The notes: generated from the letters alone by a model not told the origin. Positions 1-6,298 are shown, counted from the first letter of the stretch. The stretch is 7,091 nucleotides of DNA from Acinetobacter sp. (GCA_030152675.1 JASLIY010000135.1:1-7091); one strand, 5' to 3'. Made by a program: numbers and translations.

Positions 1-103
1 TGGTTTTATAGAAATAGAAGAAAATAATAATCGGTAGATAATCGAACAGCGCTTTCATGCTACATTACAGTCAGAAAAGTGATGGGGTAGCATAATACAA
101 TCC

Positions 104-952
104 ATGATTGGTGTCGATTTACATACGCATAGTAATATTTCAGATGGGAGTTATAGCCCTGAAATGTTGCTGCATGCTGCTGCCGAAAAGGGCATACATA
201 CCTTTGCATTGACCGATCACGACACGATGGATGGCTTAGATCGTGCTCAAGTGATTGCAGATCAACATGGCATTCGTTTGATTCCCGGGGTTGAAATCTC
301 TAGTCAATGGTCACGTCCATCTACCCGTAAAAGCTATGCGCTGCATATCGTTGCGCTGAATATGCAACAACCTGCACCCTTGCAGGCCTTACTGATCCAA
401 CAGCAGCAGATACGCGCTGAGCGCGCCAAGCAGATTTGTGATTTATTGTTAAATTGTATCGGGAAAGATATTTATCCTGATGTACTGGCCCAAGTTGAGG
501 GGCATCCTGATCGGATTACCCGCAGTCATATCGCCAAAACTTTGCAACAACAGGGTGTGGTCAACCGCACCCAACAGGCATTTGATCAATACCTCAAAGA
601 AGGTAAAAAAGCCTACGTCAAATTTGATGGCCCGACGCTTGCAGAAACCATTGAGGTGATCCACGCCAGTCAAGGGGTTGCGGTCTTGGCACATCCAACC
701 CGCTATGGTTTATCGGCCACCAATATACGTTTCCTGATCGAGATCTTTGCGCAGAGTGGCGGTGATGCGGTGGAGTTACCTGCACGCAGTGAACCGCTGT
801 CTACTCGGCAAATGGTCGATCGTATGATCGCGCAGCAGGGTCTTAAAGTTTCTGTGGGCAGCGACTTTCATGGCGACTATATGCCGTGGATCAAACTCGG
901 CCAAATCCCTGAAGTTAAGCCCGGGCAAGTCGGGGTCTGGGAGAGCTTTTAA
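104..952 (+). CDS. rnm: PHP-domain phosphoesterase, RNase AM / YciV (TrpH) family
   Basis: Predicted metal-dependent phosphoesterase of the PHP superfamily. Characterised relatives (E. coli YciV/RNase AM and the 3',5'-nucleotide bisphosphatase from Chromobacterium) remove nucleotides from the 5' end of short RNAs or the 3' phosphate from nucleoside bisphosphates; the protein should be cytosolic. The metal ligands expected for the family are all visible in the 282 residues: HTH at 7-9, Asp14 in SDG, TDHD at 37-40, Glu64 in GVEIS, His81, His142, LAHP with His197, and GSDFHG with Asp254 and His256. The length is close to that of E. coli YciV. The ATG at 104 opens directly on the DLHTHS motif, so no earlier start is needed; the ribosome site is weak (a GGGG run about 16 bases upstream). 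The gene stands alone and converges on the bestrophin gene. The family is secure; the exact substrate is inferred. Confidence 0.88.
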   Translation: MIGVDLHTHSNISDGSYSPEMLLHAAAEKGIHTFALTDHDTMDGLDRAQVIADQHGIRLIPGVEISSQWSRPSTRKSYALHIVALNMQQPAPLQALLIQQQQIRAERAKQICDLLLNCIGKDIYPDVLAQVEGHPDRITRSHIAKTLQQQGVVNRTQQAFDQYLKEGKKAYVKFDGPTLAETIEVIHASQGVAVLAHPTRYGLSATNIRFLIEIFAQSGGDAVELPARSEPLSTRQMVDRMIAQQGLKVSVGSDFHGDYMPWIKLGQIPEVKPGQVGVWESF

Positions 953-1028
953 CCTCACCCAACCCTTTCCTAGATGAAGAGAGGGCCTCCTTAACTTTCT
1001 CCGCTTTGAGGAGAGGGCTAGGGTGAGG
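953..1028. repeat. Imperfect inverted repeat with two inner hairpins between convergent genes
   Basis: The outer arms are CCTCACCCAACCCTTTCCT (953-971) and the sequence at 1009-1028, whose complement differs by two mismatches and one bulge. Two smaller hairpins can also form inside: CCCTTTC (963-969) with GAGAGGG (979-985), and CTTTCTCC (995-1002) with GGAGAGGG (1010-1017). The element occupies almost the whole space between the stops of the PHP gene and the bestrophin gene. Its composition (CCTCACCC... / ...GGGTGAGG) resembles dispersed intergenic palindromes seen in many proteobacterial genomes. It could stop transcription from both sides, although there is no T run. Repeat status elsewhere in the genome is not testable here. 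Confidence 0.7.
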
Positions 1029-1030
1029 AG

Positions 1031-1942
1031 CTACAGAAGGTTGCTGTCCTGCGCTTGAATTGGAGGTGGGGTCGGTTTGCCGAGGGTGCCAAGCAGTTCA
1101 ATTTCAATGGTTCTGACCAAGGCATCGAGAGGGAGGTCATTACTTTGCGTGCCAAAGGGTTCTTCGATTTCACTACTCAGCGCATCTAAACCTAAAAAGG
1201 TATAGGCCAAGATTCCCACCAATAATGGCGTGGCCAAGCCAAGCAATGAACCCAAGCTAAACGGCAGCATCACACAAAAGAAATACACCGTGCGATTGAG
1301 CAGAACAGAATAGGCAAACGGCAGCGGCGTGGTGGCGATGCGGTCACAACCCGTCTGAACCAAACTTAACTCAGAAACGTATTGATTCATTTGGGTATAA
1401 ATAATATCTGAAATTTCACCTTCTTTAAGCGCCTGCATCAGTTCCCATTGGATCAGGCTCAAAGTGTATTGCGGTGCATTATGTTGTTTATATAGTTGCG
1501 CAAGTGCTTGTTGGCTCATGCCACTGGTTTGCATCAAGGCATCTGGGCTGGCGGTTTGATGGCGCAAACGATCGCGTAATACGTTGGCGAAGACGATCAC
1601 ATGTTGAATGATCCGTTCCCGTCGCCCTTGTGGCAAGATACGGCAGTCACGATCGAAGTGGCGCGCATTGGCGATCAGCATGCCCCAAAGCTTACGTGCT
1701 TCCCACCAACGGTCATAACAGGCGGTATTTTTAAACCCTAAAAAGATCGACAGCACAACGCCAATCAGGGTAAAGCCCACCAATGGAAGTTCTGGAAAAC
1801 GATAAATATTGGTGTATTCAATCCCGCCCACGATTGCTGAGATCAACATCACGACACCAAGCGGTGGCAATACCTTGGGAAGAATGGTGCCACGCCAAGA
1901 AAATAATGCTTTGAGCGTGTCATTTTGTTCACGAACAATCAT
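1031..1942 (-). CDS. Bestrophin family (YneE/UPF0187) inner-membrane channel protein
   Basis: Predicted inner-membrane ion channel of the bestrophin family, 303 residues, a normal length for bacterial members. Bacterial relatives such as the Klebsiella bestrophin form pentamers and conduct cations, whereas animal bestrophins are calcium-gated chloride channels. The protein begins MIVREQND, which is typical of the family. Hydrophobic segments lie at roughly 24-43, 54-72, 215-236 and 238-256. The hallmark FKNTACYDRWWEARKLWG is at 70-87 and the C-terminal IEEPFG...NDLPL motif at 259-271 (this region forms the calcium clasp in animal proteins). The start at 1942 has no strong ribosome site, but the family N-terminus fixes it. 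Upstream on this strand lies a perfect TTGACA (2000 to 1995). The gene is monocistronic and convergent with the PHP gene. Family assignment is firm; the transported ion and physiological role are unknown. Confidence 0.88.
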   Translation of the reverse strand: MIVREQNDTLKALFSWRGTILPKVLPPLGVVMLISAIVGGIEYTNIYRFPELPLVGFTLIGVVLSIFLGFKNTACYDRWWEARKLWGMLIANARHFDRDCRILPQGRRERIIQHVIVFANVLRDRLRHQTASPDALMQTSGMSQQALAQLYKQHNAPQYTLSLIQWELMQALKEGEISDIIYTQMNQYVSELSLVQTGCDRIATTPLPFAYSVLLNRTVYFFCVMLPFSLGSLLGLATPLLVGILAYTFLGLDALSSEIEEPFGTQSNDLPLDALVRTIEIELLGTLGKPTPPPIQAQDSNLL

Positions 1943-1955
1943 GTGAATTGAGTCA

Positions 1956-2189
1956 TTAATTTTTGCTGATGATCTTCTCTAGTTCCATGTTGCTTGTCAA
2001 TATGTGTCCGGTGACATCGCGCCGAGGGTTTGGGCAAGCAATCATTGGTATTGAGCGTCTTCGCGCAGCCATGACTGCGGCGTTATTCTGGGGAACGCCT
2101 ACGCCTGTCTGGTTTTGCGCGGATGAGGCGAAAGAGGGTGCGCGGTTTGAATATCCATGATCTCTATTGTAAGTATTTGAAATATTCAA
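1956..2189 (-). other. Short phage Ash-like reading frame, probable remnant or repeat element
   Basis: A 77-codon open frame with only a TTG start (2187-2189) and no ribosome site worth the name. Its middle part (about residues 27-62) reads QNQTGVGVPQNN, then MAARRRS, then MIACPNPRRDVTGHI. This pattern recalls the small phage/satellite Ash family and the many Ash-like ORFs scattered through enterobacterial and Acinetobacter genomes, which typically contain a 'G.GVP' block followed by a conserved tail. That resemblance is from memory and unverified. The frame sits between divergently transcribed bestrophin and coaBC genes, with no other phage gene nearby. I regard it as a stray copy of a dispersed element or a decayed gene rather than an expressed protein. 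Confidence 0.4.
1972..2000 (-). promoter_or_regulatory. Possible promoter for the bestrophin gene
   Basis: Read on the - strand, a consensus -35 hexamer TTGACA (2000 to 1995) is followed after 17 bases by GAAGAT (1977 to 1972), which matches only half of the -10 consensus. Transcription would start about 20 bases before the ATG at 1942. The -35 box lies within the 3' part of the Ash-like reading frame. The poor -10 keeps this tentative. Confidence 0.3.
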
Positions 2190-2277
2190 TATTTTTTGGG
2201 GTGATGGTCAAGGGCGAGATCATGTGCTGTGGCGTGAACAAGGTCATGTTGTCGACTAAATATTGGCAGAGAATCAC
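2190..2277. other. Non-coding spacer without a recognised gene
   Basis: Together with the Ash-like frame, this completes the roughly 400-base gap between the bestrophin start and coaBC. It is AT-rich on its left edge, where AAATATT-C-AATATTT (2180-2194) forms a perfect but A/T-only dyad, and then becomes mixed in composition. Short open frames cross it on both strands but none has a convincing start or recognisable product. Confidence 0.5.
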
Positions 2278-2306
2278 TTGGGACTCAGAATGTTTAATGC
2301 TATTGT
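2278..2306 (+). promoter_or_regulatory. Probable extended -10 promoter for coaBC
   Basis: TTGGGA (2278-2283) and TATTGT (2301-2306) are separated by 17 bases, and TGC directly before the second box (2298-2300) supplies an extended -10 (TGn). Transcription would begin near 2313, giving a leader of about 26 bases that still contains the coaBC ribosome site. Confidence 0.45.
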
Positions 2307-2338
2307 GAGCGCCACTGCAACAGATAGGTGACCGGCTT

Positions 2339-3640
2339 GTGAGCTTTGACCTTAGTGTGATTTCGACTAAAAATATCATTCTTGCTGTAACAGGGGGCAT
2401 TGCCGCCTATAAAAGTGCCATTATCGTCCGCCGTTTAAAAGACTACGGTTTCGACGTGCGTGTGGTCATGACCCATGGTGCACAAGCATTTATTACCCCT
2501 TTAACTTTTCAGGCTTTGTCTGGTCATCCGGTACATACTGAACTGCTAGATCCCGAAGCCGAAGCCGGCATGGGGCATATCGAATTGGCACGTTGGGCTG
2601 ATCTGATCTTGGTTGCACCTGCGACCTGTGACAGCATTGCCAAATTTGCTGCGGGGATGGCGGATGATTTACTCAGTACCTTATATCTCGCCACCAAAGC
2701 ACCGGTCTGGCTTGCACCTGCGATGAATCAGCAGATGTGGGCGGCCAAAGCCACACAACGTAATCTGAACACCTTGGTTGAAGACGGTGTACATGTCTTG
2801 ATGCCAGATGCAGGCGCGCAAGCCTGTGGTGATGTGGGCTTAGGACGTATGCCTGAACCTGAACAAATTGCGTTACAGGTCATGCAATATTTTCATCAAG
2901 CGCAGCGTGCCATTGCCGAGAAGTTTGGCTTACTCGCGGGGCAACGTGTGGTGGTGACGGCTGGGCCGACGCGCGAAGCGATTGATCCAGTACGTTATAT
3001 TTCCAACCACAGTACCGGCAAGATGGGCTTTGCCATTGCCGCGGCTTGTTATGCTGCGGGCGCGGAAGTGACTTTACTGGCGGGGCCAGTGAGTTTAGAT
3101 ACGCCGAATGGTGTGGCTCGGGTAAATGTCAGTTCAGCACGGCAAATGCTAGATGAAAGTTTGCAGCAACTCGAACAGGGATGCGATATTTTCATCGCCA
3201 CGGCTGCGGTTGCAGACTATCGTGTCGCCGAAGTTGCCGAACATAAGATCAAGAAAGCCGGTGATGAGCTGAATGTTTCTTTGGTGAAAAACCCAGATAT
3301 TGTCGCGACCATTGCTCAGCAACAGCAGCGTCCATTTATGGTCGGCTTTGCAGCAGAAACGCGCAATATCGAAGAATACGCAGCTGGCAAGTTAGTGTCG
3401 AAAAAGCTGGATATGATTGCCTGCAATGATGTTTCGCGTCCTGACATTGGCTTTGCCTCTGATCAAAATGCCATGACTGTATTCTTTGCACAGAAATATC
3501 AGCTTGAAAAACGTGATCTTGAAAAAGCCTCTAAACAGGATATCGCCCAGCAATTGGTCGAAGCCATCCATGATGCGCGTGTGAAAAAACTCAAGCCCGT
3601 ACGTGTCAAGAAAGTCGAAGACGCAGAGCAGGATCAGTAA
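2339..3640 (+). CDS. coaBC: Bifunctional phosphopantothenoylcysteine decarboxylase / phosphopantothenate-cysteine ligase
   Basis: Catalyses two consecutive cytosolic steps of coenzyme A synthesis: CTP-dependent joining of 4'-phosphopantothenate to cysteine (CoaB, C-terminal) and FMN-dependent decarboxylation to 4'-phosphopantetheine (CoaC, N-terminal). The CoaC half (about 10-185) shows GGIAAYK at 19-25, catalytic His80 in MGHIELARWAD, PAMNQQMW at 127-134 and ACGDVGLGRM with Cys163. The CoaB half (about 200-410) shows TAGPTREAIDPVRYISN (207-223), HSTGKMG, AAVADYR (289-295), KIKK at 303-306, VKNPDI, FAAET and KKLDMIACND. The 433-residue length is slightly longer than E. coli CoaBC because of a charged Lys-rich tail. 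The GTG start at 2339 is supported by AGGTGA (2325-2330) eight bases before it, and the frame is closed upstream by a stop at 2306. It is followed by a hairpin repeat. Essential in most bacteria; identification is secure. Confidence 0.97.
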   Translation: MSFDLSVISTKNIILAVTGGIAAYKSAIIVRRLKDYGFDVRVVMTHGAQAFITPLTFQALSGHPVHTELLDPEAEAGMGHIELARWADLILVAPATCDSIAKFAAGMADDLLSTLYLATKAPVWLAPAMNQQMWAAKATQRNLNTLVEDGVHVLMPDAGAQACGDVGLGRMPEPEQIALQVMQYFHQAQRAIAEKFGLLAGQRVVVTAGPTREAIDPVRYISNHSTGKMGFAIAAACYAAGAEVTLLAGPVSLDTPNGVARVNVSSARQMLDESLQQLEQGCDIFIATAAVADYRVAEVAEHKIKKAGDELNVSLVKNPDIVATIAQQQQRPFMVGFAAETRNIEEYAAGKLVSKKLDMIACNDVSRPDIGFASDQNAMTVFFAQKYQLEKRDLEKASKQDIAQQLVEAIHDARVKKLKPVRVKKVEDAEQDQ

Positions 3641-3674
3641 ATCCGGCATTGTGATTGAACTAAAAAATTACGTT

Positions 3675-3708
3675 CTCGTTCCATCCCGTGTCGGGTGGAG
3701 CGATTATT
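3675..3708 (+). repeat. 34-base hairpin repeat, copy 1
   Basis: First of two copies, which differ at one base in 34. The core folds as an 11-bp stem with a bulged T: 3677-3688 pairs with 3692-3702 around a TGT loop. ATTATT follows on the + strand. It lies between the convergent stops of coaBC (3640) and the split lipoprotein gene (3719), where it could end transcription in either direction. On the - strand a run of six T lies only nine bases beyond the stem. Copy 2 is at 4461-4494, in the same orientation. Confidence 0.8.
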
Positions 3709-3718
3709 CATGACCGTT

Positions 3719-4342
3719 TCAAATTCGATTTAAGTCTTTGACGAGTTGTCCGATTTGTTTTGTTTCAATGGGCTGTTTAGCAATATATTGCACAATCGAT
3801 ATATCCGTTGGATCTAAGTATTTGACGATATAAATCACATATTGCTCATGGTTGTTCTTGCCGATGATGTAGTGGATCGCATCGGCGGTCTTTTGTTCAA
3901 AGTGACCTTCTGTACGGTTGATGTCTTTTAAAAATCTTTCTGCAAATGGTTGTTTGTCGGTGTAGAAAATAATTTCTTGTTTGATGATGCTGTTATTGTC
4001 GGCTGTCGTAAATACGCTTTCAATATATCCACCGCCGGGTTTGATATTTCATTGCCCAGCCAATGTATAAGGCTTTTGATTTACCTGATAGCTACTTTTT
4101 AGATGGTCTTTGATGCTGCCAAGGTTGGCTTCAGTTGTTTGAGGTGCGCCGTGGCATTGTATGTATTGCTGATAATGAGGGTTGATGATTTTTTGCTGTG
4201 TATTTGGATCAATCAGCGCTTGACCTTGATTGTTCATTAAATACTGGCTTGGTACTTCCGCGTAATAACATTTGCCATTCACGTCGAGTGCTCCACAGCC
4301 CACCAAAGCCAAAGAGGAGAGTAATAATAATGTTCTTTTCAT
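3719..4342 (-). pseudogene. Lipoprotein gene split by an in-frame TGA
   Basis: One continuous reading frame of 208 codons including its final stop (3719-3721), interrupted only by TGA at 4049-4051 (codon 98). The first 97 codons encode a lipoprotein signal peptide and a polar domain. The 109 codons after the TGA are fully open in the same frame and look genuinely coding (NIKPGGGYIESVFTTADN..., then KQEIIFYTDKQPF, YVIYIVKYLDP, ending LVKDLNRI). They contain no ATG before the first hundred bases and no ribosome site, so they do not look like an independent gene. The simplest reading is a nonsense mutation in a roughly 207-residue periplasmic lipoprotein of unknown function; TGA is one base from TGG (Trp), CGA or GGA. 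I do not recognise the family. The gene is flanked by the two hairpin repeats. A sequencing error at this base cannot be excluded. Confidence 0.7.
4049..4342 (-). CDS. Truncated lipoprotein of unknown function (N-terminal part of the split gene)
   Basis: This is the part that would still be translated: 97 residues. It begins MKRTLLLLSSLALVGC, a classic lipoprotein signal peptide with a basic start, a hydrophobic stretch and a lipobox (LVGC) with Cys16 as the lipidated residue; residue 17 is Gly, which does not signal inner-membrane retention by the Asp rule. The mature part is polar and Gln/Asn-rich, with additional cysteines at 25 and 63. I chose the ATG at 4342 over one four codons earlier (4354) because GAGG sits six bases before it and the signal peptide then starts correctly. 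A short product ending at ...YTLAGQ could be exported and lipidated, but it would lack the whole C-terminal half. No family is recognised. Confidence 0.6.
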   Translation of the reverse strand: MKRTLLLLSSLALVGCGALDVNGKCYYAEVPSQYLMNNQGQALIDPNTQQKIINPHYQQYIQCHGAPQTTEANLGSIKDHLKSSYQVNQKPYTLAGQ

Positions 4343-4368
4343 ATCAGGCCTCATTAATGTTATTAAAC

Positions 4369-4397
4369 GATATATTTGAATTATTTGAGTTTATCAC
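4369..4397 (-). promoter_or_regulatory. Candidate promoter of the lipoprotein gene
   Basis: On the - strand GTGATA (4397 to 4392) and TATATC (4374 to 4369) each match four of six consensus bases and are 17 bases apart, in an AT-rich stretch. Transcription would begin around 4362, about 20 bases before the ATG at 4342, with the GAGG ribosome site inside the leader. Confidence 0.35.
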
Positions 4398-4460
4398 TTA
4401 TCTCTGGAATCCAGCCTCTCATCAGCGAAATGAGCTGCGTCACCGTCATTGGATCATAGA

Positions 4461-4494
4461 CTCGCTCCATCCCGTGTCGGGTGGAGCGATTATT
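4461..4494 (+). repeat. 34-base hairpin repeat, copy 2
   Basis: Second copy, with C instead of T at its fifth base, which turns a G-T pair into G-C and makes the stem perfect apart from the bulged T. The stem is 4463-4474 with 4478-4488. It lies between the divergent starts of the lipoprotein gene and the Ada-like gene, so it does not follow any gene on the + strand, yet the hairpin plus ATTATTTGATTTT tail has the shape of a terminator reading towards the Ada-like gene. Sequences outside the 34 bases are unrelated to those around copy 1. Confidence 0.8.
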
Positions 4495-4594
4495 TGATTT
4501 TCTTCACCTGTCTCTAAACACGCAAGATTCGGATGTTCAATCGCCTATACAGTTGCTAATCTATTCAGCCTAAGCATCATTTGAGGCGTTGAAT

Positions 4595-5479
4595 ATGAAC
4601 ACAGAGCTCACGCGCTCAGCGCACTATGCACGCATCGCAGCCGCGATCGAATACTTACAACACAACTTCCAACAGCAGCCCAGTTTGCAGCAAGTCGCGG
4701 CGCATGTGCATATGAGTCCAAGCCATTTTCAACGTGTGTTTAGCCAATGGGCCGGCACCAGTCCGAAAAAATTCCTGCAGTATCTCAGTCTAGAATATGC
4801 CAAATCCTTGCTCAAACAGCAGGATCTCAGCATCATGCAAAGCAGTATCGAAACAGGCTTGTCGAGCAGCAGTCGCCTACATGATTTGTTTGTGCAGATC
4901 GAAGGCATGACCCCAGCGGAATATAAACAGGGGGGCTTGGGACTGCGTATTCATTATCAGTGTACAGAGACTTTATTTGGTTCTGTCATCGTGGCCTCAA
5001 CCACCAAAGGGATTTGTTTTCTGAGTTTTGAGGCGGATCAAGACAATGCACGCCAACAATTACAGCAGGCTTTTCCGCAGGCAATCCTGATTGAACAAGC
5101 AGATGCGATGCAGCAGAGTGCTTTGGCGATCTTCAATCACGAGGCAGACCCGATCGCCAAGATCAAACTACATCTCAAGGGCACAGCCTTTCAGCTCAAA
5201 GTTTGGCGCAGCTTATTGACGATTCCGCAGGGGCAAGTGTCAAGTTATGGGCAGCTGGCACAGTCGATCGGTCAACCGACAGCATCGCGCGCGGTAGGGA
5301 CTGCGATTGGTCACAATCCGGTGGCATTTTTGATTCCTTGTCATCGCGTGATCCAAGCCACAGGGCAAATCGGCGGTTATCGTTGGTCAGCGCAGCGTAA
5401 AAAAATCATGCTGGCATGGGAGGCCGCACAGCGTGATGGTGATGCTGAACATCGGTGGGCAGAAGATGCGACATCCTGA
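4595..5479 (+). CDS. ada: AraC-type HTH / O6-methylguanine-DNA methyltransferase fusion (Ada-like)
   Basis: Predicted repair protein that transfers methyl groups from O6-methylguanine to its own cysteine in a one-time reaction, and may bind DNA as a regulator. Residues about 12-112 form an AraC-family helix-turn-helix domain (LQQVAAHVHMSPSHFQRVF at 31-49, GMTPAEYK near 104-111). Residues about 120-280 form the methyltransferase, with FQLKVWRSLLTIPQGQVSSYG (199-219), the arginine finger in SRAVG (Arg232) and the active site IPCHRV with Cys249. E. coli Ada has an additional N-terminal zinc/Cys38 domain that senses methyl phosphotriesters and switches on activation; that domain is absent here and there is no room for it upstream. 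The ATG at 4595 is preferred over a TTG six bases earlier because TGAGG lies eight bases before it. The end overlaps alkB by 14 bases, indicating co-expression. I found no clear promoter in 4495-4594. Confidence 0.9.
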   Translation: MNTELTRSAHYARIAAAIEYLQHNFQQQPSLQQVAAHVHMSPSHFQRVFSQWAGTSPKKFLQYLSLEYAKSLLKQQDLSIMQSSIETGLSSSSRLHDLFVQIEGMTPAEYKQGGLGLRIHYQCTETLFGSVIVASTTKGICFLSFEADQDNARQQLQQAFPQAILIEQADAMQQSALAIFNHEADPIAKIKLHLKGTAFQLKVWRSLLTIPQGQVSSYGQLAQSIGQPTASRAVGTAIGHNPVAFLIPCHRVIQATGQIGGYRWSAQRKKIMLAWEAAQRDGDAEHRWAEDATS

Positions 5480-6179
5480 TCTTTTTGATCGCGAGCAAGC
5501 TCGAGATCAAGACCTGGACCCAAGTATCGAAATACACACAGGCATAGAAGCCATGCCCAGTATCGCAGACGCAGACCGCGCTGCTGATCCGAGGCGCAAT
5601 CTGTTGCCCTGTGATGGTGAGGTGTATTATTACGGGCCGATCATGGACGCGGATACCGCACGGTTATATTTCAATGCATTGCTGCGCCAGATCGCCTGGC
5701 AAGCGGATCAAGCTGTGATCTTTGGTCGTCAGATCACCACCAAGCGTAAAGTGGCATGGTATGGCGATCAGGCATTTTCATATACTTATTCAAATAGCAG
5801 CAAGACCGCATTGCCGTGGACGCCTGAACTGTTGCAGCTCAAGGCTTGGGTCGAGTGTGTCAGCGGTGAGTCATTTAATGCCTGCTTGCTCAATCTTTAC
5901 CATAGCGGTGAGGAGGGCATGGCTTGGCACAGTGATGCGGAGCGAGAGCTATGCAAATATGCTGCAATTGCATCGCTGAGTCTAGGAGCTGAACGGCGAT
6001 TTGCATTTAAGCATAAGCAAAGTAAGGACAAGATCGAGCTGACTTTGGCCGCTGGCAGTGTGTTGATCATGACGGGGACGACCCAAAGCCATTGGCTACA
6101 TCGACTGCCGCCAACAAAACGCGTGCAGACGCCGCGGATCAATCTGACCTTTCGCAAGATGGAGATCGGGCAGCGCTAA
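5466..6179 (+). CDS. alkB: AlkB-type alpha-ketoglutarate-dependent DNA/RNA repair dioxygenase
   Basis: Predicted Fe(II)/2-oxoglutarate dioxygenase that reverses N1-methyladenine and N3-methylcytosine damage by oxidative demethylation. In the 237-residue product the iron ligands are His155 and Asp157 (MAWHSDAE) and His212 (WLHRLPP). The 2-oxoglutarate-binding arginines are Arg224 and Arg230 in RINLTFR, spaced six apart as in E. coli AlkB. The substrate-side NLYHSGEEG motif is at 143-151. The overall form is closer to the compact AlkB homologues with an 'FG...' entry segment (about 86-120) than to E. coli AlkB. About 50 acidic, low-complexity residues precede the catalytic domain. I start at the ATG at 5466, which has GGTGGG six bases upstream; in-frame GTG/ATG codons at 5433-5442 would add up to 11 residues. 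The gene overlaps the Ada-like gene, echoing the E. coli ada-alkB operon, and ends before a strong terminator. Confidence 0.9.
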   Translation: MRHPDLFDREQARDQDLDPSIEIHTGIEAMPSIADADRAADPRRNLLPCDGEVYYYGPIMDADTARLYFNALLRQIAWQADQAVIFGRQITTKRKVAWYGDQAFSYTYSNSSKTALPWTPELLQLKAWVECVSGESFNACLLNLYHSGEEGMAWHSDAERELCKYAAIASLSLGAERRFAFKHKQSKDKIELTLAAGSVLIMTGTTQSHWLHRLPPTKRVQTPRINLTFRKMEIGQR

Positions 6180-6233
6180 AACAAGAAATTTAAAACGACA
6201 ATAAGAGCGGCTTGAGATAAAAGTTGAGGCATC

Positions 6234-6265
6234 AAAAAAGGACTGAAATCATTCAGTCCTTTTTT
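6234..6265. terminator. Bidirectional rho-independent terminator between alkB and secB
   Basis: A perfect 14-base inverted repeat, AAAAAAGGACTGAA (6234-6247) and TTCAGTCCTTTTTT (6252-6265), encloses the loop ATCA. The stem has A and T runs at opposite ends, so it works for the alkB transcript on the + strand and for secB on the - strand. It stands 55 bases after the alkB stop and 34 bases beyond the secB stop. Confidence 0.95.
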
Positions 6266-6298
6266 GTGTCACAGCATCAGATACTGTGCGTACTGTAC

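Noticed and set aside
1963..2160. 65-codon + strand frame opposite the Ash-like frame
   Set aside because: It mirrors the Ash-like frame on the other strand; the - strand version contains the recognisable motif, so this one is treated as a shadow.
2180..2194. Perfect AAATATT-C-AATATTT dyad as an operator
   Set aside because: It is made only of A/T apart from the centre, short, and in an AT-rich spacer, where such dyads arise by chance; it matches no operator I recognise.
2164..2400. 78-codon - strand frame overlapping the coaBC start
   Set aside because: Its first third is simply the complement of the conserved CoaBC N-terminus and the rest matches no pattern I know.
4043..4051. The TGA at 4049-4051 as a selenocysteine codon
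   Set aside because: Only a weak 5-bp stem (ATATC/GATAT) with a long loop follows it, not a bacterial SECIS-like hairpin; the position is not a cysteine of a redox motif; and the protein looks like a generic lipoprotein.
3675..4494. The two hairpin repeats as a minimal CRISPR array
   Set aside because: They are 752 bases apart with a gene between them, so there is no repeat-spacer periodicity, and no cas gene is present.
4198..4497. 99-codon + strand open frame across the lipoprotein gene and hairpin copy 2
   Set aside because: It is antisense to the lipoprotein signal-peptide coding region, has no ribosome site and runs through a structured repeat; composition is not protein-like.
5897..6157. 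86-codon - strand frame inside alkB
   Set aside because: Complement of the conserved iron and 2-oxoglutarate motifs of AlkB, with no start signal.
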